Of a stretch of DNA of 64,000 nucleotides, positions 58,601-64,000 are shown piece after piece. Positions within the stretch are counted from its first letter, which is position 1; the number at the start of each line of letters is the position of its first letter. The DNA is from Escarpia spicata (taxonomy: Eukaryota > Annelida > Polychaeta > Sabellida > Siboglinidae): NCBI GenBank assembly GCA_963995525.1, contig OZ023214.1, positions 11,408,428-11,472,427 on the forward strand. Direction: 5' to 3'. Under the pieces are notes generated by a model that saw only the letters and a list, made by a program, of their open reading frames with translations, was not told the origin of the DNA and did not search any database. The position numbers and the translations under genes were made by a program.

Positions 58601-61600
58601 TAACCACCTCAAATCTTTAGAGAAAAAGATTGAAGAACAACAGAAGGTATCTGGAAGCAATCATGTTTCTCCGGTATCTCACCAGGGTGCGAATAGTGGC
58701 CCCGTGGGGTTTGTGAGAGAGGAGGTGCTACGGTCGAGTCCACTTCCAGCCTCCTCTCATCCTGTTGACTGTAGTCTGGAGCAACAACTGTGTGCACAGT
58801 CTATTGATCCAGGAAGTGTTCCTGTCTATGGGCATCGCAACAACACCAATCCTCATTCCATCTCTTGTGAGTAAAGACACCGAGAACACTAGGGGATCTG
58901 AGCATGGGTTACGATCCTGCTCAGTGGGTCATACGTTGGTCACCATTAGTCGGTCACCAGACGTGTATGACCATGGCTCCACTAGCCAGTCAGCTGACAC
59001 TGGTGGACGCACTGGTACTGACCTTTGTTTGAGTTCTGGGAGTGCTCACTCAAGTTCACATCCCAGATCCACTCATTCAAAGTCTTCTCACTCGAAATTG
59101 TCTAACTCGAGTTCGTCTCACCCGAGGCTGTTTTCACAGACAGACAAGACATCGATTCCTTATCCAGTTGAGGTGTTGCATCATGTGGTAGAGGTCAACG
59201 AAGGATCTCTTCCAGATTCTGAATCTTTGTATTGTAGGGAGACAGGAAATTCTTCCCACTATTGTGGATCTTTTAGACACGGTTCACTACTTGCTACAGG
59301 TTAATATTCCAAATCCTGTTCCTATACACAGGAAATCCTGTTTGCCATTATCACTTTCATTGTCAGAGACTGACTTACAGGCAGAGTCAACTTTGTACAC
59401 CCTCCCAATGTCTACGGCTACGAGAACTGCTTTCGACAGGGGAATGGCTGATCCTAATGACACGAAGAAAACCTTTCATAAAGCCCTTTATCCGTTTTCT
59501 GCCTGGGAAGGAGCTCCTGAATCCATTAAGATCACAGCACTCCCCCTACAATGGAGACGGGTTTGCAGGGCGTTCTTAAGCAGAAAGGTAATCTGACTCT
59601 GACAGTGTTCGTACCACCAACAGAACTTCGGGACTTATGTCCAGGCAATGTTTAGCAGTCTCATCTGCACAGGATTGGGGTCTGGCAGCTCTGCGGCGAT
59701 CAGTGGATTATATTTGCTGCAGAGGTGTCAGAACAGTTGCTTTCTGTCTCCCAGCAAATCAATTTCCTTGGCAAGATGTGGGGAGATGGGATTACCATCG
59801 ATTCACAATCTGCTGCCAAATTACACCGATCCTTCCGGGATGCCACTTTAAACCAGGTTGGCTTTCTGCTAGAATGTCAGAAAGATCAATTCTACCAAAT
59901 CCCAGTTTGCGGTTAAAACCTTTTTAATGGCGAGTTAGCCAAAGAGGAGTTTGTTGGTGGGGTGTCACAGATTTTGTGATCGTCAACTGATTGATGCTGT
60001 CACTGCGATACGCGTACCATCTTACCGCCCATTGACGGCAGTAAACGTTACAAAGAATCGGTACAGGACCAGACCTAATCTCTTTCCTAAACACGTCTTT
60101 CAATGTTCTTCAAACACACCCTTTTGCATTTCAGGGTGCAGCCGGGGTCTTCCTCCCCCACCTAGAAGGAGAGGCTCTAGCCATACTCGTCCCTGATGCT
60201 ATGTGTCACCCTTTCCCTGTATACAGGGAACTGCCTATTCCCAGCGTAATAATAGGCACACCCAATAATGGTGTAAAACCAATTTCAATCAGTGCACAAG
60301 TTATCAGTTCGTATCTCTTCTCCCACCTGTACTCAAGGAACTAACCTGGTGGATGTTGGGACAAAATGTATTCACGGGCTCATGGATTACACCACGGAAT
60401 CCTGACATTCATATTCTGACAGATGCATCAGAGCTGGGTTGGGGCACTCATCTAGTTTAGGAATGAGTTACCCGCCTTTTTGTTTTCTTCCTTTGCTTGG
60501 AAGCCAGACTGGTCTTCTATAACTTTTTCAGTTAATCCTTTCTTTCTGGCAAAAACTCAGTTAGCAGAGAAAGGTGTGAAAACATTACTGTCCGTTTCTG
60601 TTCCTGCTCTCACTAACATATTAGGAGGGGACATGCAAGATCTTCTACTGTGCCCTGTTAGGGCAGTGAAAATTTACCTCCACAGAACCAAGGAAACTCA
60701 AAATGATGAGAGATTATTTTTTATGTCATTTCAACTGAACCATAAAGGATATATCCCCAGTTACTTTATCCGGATGGATAAGAAATTTAATTTAATTTTG
60801 TTATAATCTGGAGGGTGCCATATTATGATCTGCTCCTAAAGCGCACTCAGTTCGAGCTTTGGCGACCTCCTTGGCCTTCTTTAAACAGGCTTCCATAGAT
60901 TCTAGCTGCAGGAACTTGGAAGTCATCGAACAATTTTTTGTCTTACTATTTAAAGGCCATGATTCGTCTGAGTGGCCAGATATCTCGTTTGGCGACTGAT
61001 GTAGGTTAGTTATCTTCCCACCATCTTCACTCTTGATTCATTAATTGTTTCTGATGGTAATATCTGGCGTATTGGAATTTAAATTTTTTGTATTAAAATA
61101 AATTCCCATTAGCCTAGATACTTACTTTTGGAACTTCTAGGACCCTCCCTACCTTCTCCATGTCTGATACCTCACTTTGCATTAGATAATCATGAAAATT
61201 GGAAACGAGGCAGTATCAGGTGCATGATGAGAGAGGGTTTTTGCGTTTTGGTACACCCGGTCTGCCGGGTGATATCGTGTAATCGAGGCTAGAAATTATA
61301 TTCATCGTTTCCGATGGTAAGTATCTAGGCTAATGGAAATATATTTTAATACTAAAAATTTTAATTATGTTTGTGTTACCAATAACCCGACTGTCCCTGT
61401 TAAAGTTGGGTCTGTTCCATAACCCGGAATCACCTGGAGTGATAATCATTAGCAAGCATTTTGTGAGATCAGTTGTCATGAATGTGGGGACTTTGCGAAT
61501 GTGCTGGGGCCTGTTTCACGAAGTGGCTAAGAACGTTCTTAATACTAAGATGATTGTTTTAGTAAATGACACAATTTTATTAATATAAACAAACATAGGT

Positions 61601-62871
61601 GTTTAAACAAAACATGTGATGCTAAGTAATTGCATAACTTTAAGTACGCTTCATGAAACCGGCCCCATGATATTAAATGGCCTTATGATTAGCCCGACCA
61701 ACTATTGCAATAGAGGGTGTTTAGAATCTGACTACATTTTGTTTACAATTTTTACATTTTGTGGCAGAAATATTCAAATCGTGAACACTCAGGCTGATTA
61801 AATGCAACTTGGCAGGCAGTAAACCTTCAACATATTTGTTCTAGTCTTAAGAACATTATATTAAAATAATAGTTTAATTGGTTGAACTTGAAATATTGCA
61901 CGGAATGTGTCAGTTTGTATGTCTATCTTCTACAGGAGGACCTGACTCCGAAAGACATCAATAACATCATCGATGAGCTGAAAGCAGGCAAAGTGCCTAA
62001 GGCTGGACCACGGTGAGATAAAACAGTACTTCTAAGACAGACTGGCCAATAGTACACATGCATGCTGTGTGCTCCACTCAATACTGTGATGTGTGCGTTT
62101 ATAACAGAACATGTTTTCTTGACATTATGACACAGTCATTACCTGCAACTGACTTTTTGCAAGTGTGACATAAAGAACAATTTACTTGCCCAAAAAGACG
62201 CTATTATTCAGTTTCGATATCCTCCAATTGACATGGTTTCATGGTACCACATTGGTATTCTCAACTACACACATGACCAAATAAAAAATGGCAGAAGAAT
62301 GAGAGAAAGATGTAATCTTTGAGAGGGCAGTAGCGATTGTATTATGTGGCATCCACTACACAAGGAATTAAGAAGTCTTTCTATACTGCAATTAAAAGTA
62401 CGGATATGGATTTACAGTTTTCAACTTTAACAATAGTTTGATTATCCAGGACCATGTAATATTGCAAGTTGTTCTTGTTGGGTAGATGACACTCATCAAA
62501 GTCTGTGATGAAGGAAGCAGAAAATGTGCATGCTAGTTACAAAGATAGATAATAAATTGCCATGACTACATTTTGTGAGATGTCACTGTATTTGACTGTA
62601 TTGCATGTCAGCCTATAACAATCATGAACCTAGATGTATTAATATTACACGGCCAACTACAATGCAGAAGTTCGTTATTCGGAAATGAACAAATGTCCTC
62701 AGTGTAAATGTTCATTTTTGGTTTCTGACATATGGGGCAGCTCCACTCATCCGCATTTGCAATTTCTCATGTTTCAGCAGCGGCAGATTCACAGCTGAGC
62801 CAGCATCTGGGCTAACGACACTGACAGAGCCACCAAAACCTGCAGGGTTTGGCGTACGCAGTGACTTATAG
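48072..62871 (+). CDS. NDUFV2: NADH dehydrogenase [ubiquinone] flavoprotein 2, mitochondrial (complex I 24 kDa), 9 coding exons
   Basis: Coding exons are 48072-48110, 49286-49345, 50780-50842, 51208-51295, 53258-53360, 54174-54277, 57298-57407, 61936-62012 and 62778-62871. They join in consistent phase to 245 aa (human about 249). The protein is the matrix-side complex I subunit carrying the [2Fe-2S] cluster N1a beside the FMN subunit. Seen in sequence: a basic/hydroxylated import presequence ([20 protein letters not shown]), [54 protein letters not shown], and the four cluster cysteines in CSTTPC (C129, C134) and CLGAC (C172, C176). The C-terminal [20 protein letters not shown] ends in SDL. 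Introns 2, 6 and 7 carry transposons. The start is the only ATG giving a presequence spliced in phase to exon 2. Identity is nearly certain. Confidence 0.95.
49235..49270. repeat. (TA)n microsatellite
   Basis: A ta run in intron 1 of NDUFV2, ending about 15 bp before the exon 2 acceptor. It replaces much of the usual pyrimidine-rich tract. Confidence 0.9.
49286..49345 (+). CDS. NDUFV2: NDUFV2 exon 2
   Basis: Twenty codons between a ttgtttcag acceptor and gtaagt donor, phase 0 both sides: [20 protein letters not shown]. It parallels the human segment around the presequence cleavage site. Confidence 0.9.
49596..50408. mobile_element. Non-autonomous TIR DNA transposon, 813 bp
   Basis: The ends are inverted: left cagtgcattattttttaggc, and right (reverse complement) cagtgcttcacg, then a run of A and caggcgag. 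Both subterminal regions contain gcgattt/ttatcgctc-type palindromic words (gagcgatttatcgctcac, ggcgagcaatttatcactcg). The element is flanked by cattg at 49591-49595 and 50409-50413, a 5-bp target duplication. There is no transposase frame. It is in NDUFV2 intron 2. hAT-like affinity is suggested by the CAG ends only. Confidence 0.7.
50780..50842 (+). CDS. NDUFV2: NDUFV2 exon 3
   Basis: Twenty-one codons, [20 protein letters not shown] plus K, between tgttttcag and gtaagt. HRDTPENN is a family hallmark. Confidence 0.95.
51208..51295 (+). CDS. NDUFV2: NDUFV2 exon 4
   Basis: Eighty-eight nt from the acceptor gctgtgtttcag: [20 protein letters not shown] then LLDIAQRQN, ending in phase 1 at gtcagt. 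Strong match to the family core. Confidence 0.95.
51550..51710. repeat. Degenerate aattcaattc-rich tract
   Basis: The words ttcaattc, agttcaatt and aattccatt recur irregularly here and again at 52190-52285 in NDUFV2 intron 4. They may be two ends of one element or independent low-complexity tracts. Confidence 0.5.
51711..53200. other. NDUFV2 intron 4; nothing else seen
   Basis: A+T-rich intron sequence with an A-run near 52551-52566. No gene or recognisable transposon protein. Confidence 0.4.
53258..53360 (+). CDS. NDUFV2: NDUFV2 exon 5
   Basis: The exon starts after ccttgcag. A second AG three bases later (gag) would remove one glycine, giving QNGW instead of QNGGW. It encodes [20 protein letters not shown] and [13 protein letters not shown], and ends at a gtattt donor in phase 2. 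Confidence 0.95.
53361..54173. other. NDUFV2 intron 5; nothing else seen
   Basis: A+T-rich intron without recognisable repeats or genes. Confidence 0.4.
54174..54277 (+). CDS. NDUFV2: NDUFV2 exon 6 (first two cluster cysteines)
   Basis: Follows gtctgtgcag and ends at gtgagt in phase 1. It encodes [20 protein letters not shown] and [15 protein letters not shown]. The C-x4-C pair binds cluster N1a. The loop after it is two residues longer than in the human protein and holds two extra cysteines. Confidence 0.95.
54305..54486. repeat. 23-bp minisatellite, left part
   Basis: Copies of accatcaaagtattaaactacac with small changes run from about 54320 to 54486 in NDUFV2 intron 6. The array is split by the TIR element at 54487-56082 and resumes at 56083. 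Confidence 0.9.
54487..56082. mobile_element. Non-autonomous TIR DNA transposon, 1596 bp, inside the minisatellite
   Basis: The left end is cagcgttagaaata and the right end, reverse-complemented, is cagcgatagaaata. Both ends are flanked by caaac (54482-54486 and 56083-56087), a 5-bp target duplication, although the host is itself repetitive. The word cggacaagt or its complement recurs at least three times near each end (54510-54590 and 55995-56055), as expected for subterminal transposase-binding repeats. No transposase frame is present. A (TA)n tract lies at about 55587-55630. Confidence 0.8.
56083..56350. repeat. 23-bp minisatellite, right part
   Basis: About eleven copies of the unit taaactacacaccctcaaag, with occasional catcaaag or ctcacag variants. 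It continues the array at 54305-54486. Confidence 0.9.
56488..56600 (+). repeat. tRNA-derived SINE (head plus start of body)
   Basis: Reads gtggcacggtggctagagaa, then ccgggttcagttcc (box B-like), then actgggcaagtttgttaact. The post-tRNA phrase parallels tactttgggtaagtgtgttt in the copy at 38.2 kb, so both belong to one family. It lies in NDUFV2 intron 6. Confidence 0.65.
56601..57297. other. End of NDUFV2 intron 6; nothing else seen
   Basis: A+T-rich intron without recognisable genes. Confidence 0.4.
57298..57407 (+). CDS. NDUFV2: NDUFV2 exon 7 (second cysteine pair)
   Basis: Follows cgattgcag and ends at gtgagt in phase 0. It encodes [20 protein letters not shown] and [17 protein letters not shown]-x3-C completes the cluster ligands. 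Confidence 0.95.
57701..61366 (+). mobile_element. DIRS-like tyrosine-recombinase retrotransposon, internally deleted
   Basis: Inverted terminal repeats lie at 57701-57856 and about 61194-61366. They share gatatcacccggc, gaccgggtgtaccaaaacgc and gatactgcctcgtttccaat. Between them are a gag-like frame (58371-58871, coiled-coil-like [13 protein letters not shown]), further decayed gag segments ([20 protein letters not shown] near 59833) and an RNase H remnant ([28 protein letters not shown] at 60410-60460). A tyrosine recombinase follows: [15 protein letters not shown] near 60650, [16 protein letters not shown] with the His-x-x-Arg pair near 60841, and [13 protein letters not shown] with the catalytic Tyr near 60935. 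RT and methyltransferase domains are missing. An internal complementary region follows at 61035-61131. It lies in NDUFV2 intron 7. Confidence 0.85.
61035..61131. repeat. DIRS internal complementary region
   Basis: The first half (gtttctgatggtaatatctg, 61047-61078) is the reverse complement of the element's left end at 57701-57733. The second half (cattagcctagatacttact and flanking A/T sequence, 61076-61131) is the reverse complement of the right end at 61311-61366. The two termini are thus joined side by side, as in DIRS-1. Confidence 0.8.
61506..61666. mobile_element. 161-bp MITE-like element
   Basis: Inverted ends ggggcctgtttcacgaag and ggggccggtttcatgaag (reverse complement of the right end) bracket A/T-rich sequence with no frame. 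Such elements are widespread in marine invertebrates as I remember them. It lies in NDUFV2 intron 7. Confidence 0.75.
61936..62012 (+). CDS. NDUFV2: NDUFV2 exon 8
   Basis: Follows cttctacag and ends at gtgaga in phase 2. It encodes [20 protein letters not shown] and PKAGP, the family's C-terminal helix. Confidence 0.95.
62013..62777. other. NDUFV2 intron 8; nothing else seen
   Basis: A+T-rich intron without recognisable repeats or genes. Confidence 0.4.
62778..62871 (+). CDS. NDUFV2: NDUFV2 exon 9 (terminal)
   Basis: Follows catgtttcag; an adjacent cag creates a cagcag tandem acceptor that could drop one serine. It encodes [20 protein letters not shown] and [10 protein letters not shown] with TAG at 62869-62871. 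Confidence 0.95.
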
Positions 62872-63103
62872 GCAGTGGACAGCTTGGTGCTACATAATAC
62901 ATGGACTGCCTGCCACGTAAAACTGGCAGAAATCTTACAGCTGTTGTATGATACTGAACTGAACAAACGAACGTCTCTAAGTAAATGTAGATAAAGTATT
63001 GGAAGAGGTTGTCGTTTTGTGTTGCTTAGAAACAGTAGTATTGTTTTCAGTTCTTGGGGGCTTTGGTAGAGATGTGTAGAAGTGACGGTGCAAGGGACAC
63101 TTG

Positions 63104-63109
63104 AATAAA
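63104..63109 (+). terminator. Candidate NDUFV2 polyadenylation signal
   Basis: The first AATAAA after the NDUFV2 stop lies about 230 bp downstream. Others at 63391-63396 and 63777-63782 are alternatives. None can be chosen without transcript data. Confidence 0.4.
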
Positions 63110-63890
63110 TAACAAATTGAACTTTGTCCCACTTGACCTATCCACCATGTCACCTGTTGCATAGAAAGTCTGTCCAGTCATCAAAATGGATGCGTTCGGA
63201 CATTCCATCATATATTTTTGAAATTCAAACCCTAAAAGTGTTTTCTTTATGACAAAAACATGAGGCAAAATTTTTTTAGTTGCATTTTGAGTTAAACCAC
63301 CACCTTAAACTGTTTTTTAAGAAACTACAACATGCTTAATATTTACTGATTTGTTCATACTGTGAGTCACTTTTGCAATTGATGTTATTCAATAAATAAC
63401 AAATGTAATAACAAACATATGGCACGTGGATATAATTTTTGGTATTTTGCACCGTTTTATCTTTAATAATTTATGTATAAGCACTTTATTATAAAGTGAC
63501 TATTATATATATATAAAAAGTTTGTATGGAGTTGAGGAAAGTTATATACAGTGTATCATTGTGTATGGGACATGTTGATTCATTGGAAATTTGTTTTTAA
63601 AAGATGGATGATCTCGGAGTGCAACTTGAAAGTGATAACTGTATATGGAAATGTTTGATCTAGCAGGTGTCATGCCACTAGTAATGCAATGCAATGCCCA
63701 TGTATTATACATACTATGTAAATGTTGGTTTGGTTTAAGGAAGTGGGGGGATTGGGGCAAAGCAGACACGCTAAGCAATAAACATTTACAGTCCACATAT
63801 TTCTAATTTATGAAACACTACATCCAGATTTAATGTTGGCATTTGTTTAAAACAAAAGAAGTTTTGTGTCGTGTAATTGATGTCAAGCAC
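63110..63890. other. NDUFV2 3' flank; no gene seen
   Basis: A+T-rich sequence with alternative polyadenylation signals. No second gene is supported. Confidence 0.4.
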
Positions 63891-63895
63891 ATACA

Positions 63896-64000
63896 CTGCT
63901 GAAAGTGTATCCACTGTGACATGTCCCCCTATCCCTGGAACAAAGATACACCGCTGAAAGTGTATCCACTGTGACATGTCCCACTATCCCTGGAACAATG
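63896..64000. repeat. 55-bp tandem repeat running off the window edge
   Basis: The phrase gctgaaagtgtatccactgt with gacatgtcccctatccctgg occurs at 63898 and again at 63953, a period of 55 bp. The second copy reaches the window end, so the array probably continues. Confidence 0.85.

Overview
The window is a stretch of an animal nuclear genome: A+T-rich, intron-rich and heavily loaded with repeats. Spliced genes with GT-AG introns, CR1-, RTE- and Jockey-like non-LTR retrotransposons, a DIRS-type tyrosine-recombinase retrotransposon, tRNA-derived SINEs and a small inverted-repeat element of a kind common in marine invertebrates all fit a lophotrochozoan, possibly a mollusc. The species cannot be named from the sequence.

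Three spliced protein genes can be reconstructed. (1) NDUFV2, the 24 kDa [2Fe-2S] subunit of mitochondrial complex I, lies on the + strand in nine coding exons (48072-62871, 245 aa), with phase-consistent junctions throughout. (2) An ANKUB1-like gene (ubiquitin-like domain, ankyrin repeats, WL-motif/coiled-coil tail, polyQ) lies on the - strand in eight coding exons (33104 down to 19396, 541 aa). (3) A shorter tandem paralog lies just upstream on the same strand in five exons (43553 down to 35694, 249 aa). Exons 1, 3 and 4 of the two paralogs are exactly equal in length (205, 166 and 99 nt) and all shared phases match. The upstream copy stops early where its last exon runs into a degenerate tandem repeat array.

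Region by region: 0.5-5.2 kb holds decayed Jockey/CR1-like retrotransposons and a SINE. 7.6-13.2 kb is a mosaic of a (AG)n microsatellite, one LINE fragment, an RTE element and a CR1 copy nested in the RTE. 14.3-14.8 kb carries a frameshifted reading frame with an acidic, SUMO-interaction-like repeat followed by a divergent H2B-like histone fold. 15.6-18.4 kb is dominated by tandem repeats and a CR1 remnant. 19.4-33.1 kb is the long ANKUB1-like gene, whose introns hold a large foldback element, a CR1 fragment and a nearly full-length RTE. 35-43.6 kb is the short paralog with RTE insertions (one with a clear 17-bp target duplication) and SINEs. 44-47.6 kb has further LINE fragments. 48-63 kb is NDUFV2, whose introns hold two TIR elements with 5-bp target duplications, a 23-bp minisatellite, a SINE, a DIRS-like element with inverted termini and an internal complementary region, and a 161-bp MITE.

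The genes do not form a pathway. The notable biology is the tandem ANKUB1-like pair, the H2B-like relic and the layered transposon history. All similarity statements come from reading motifs by eye; no search was run.
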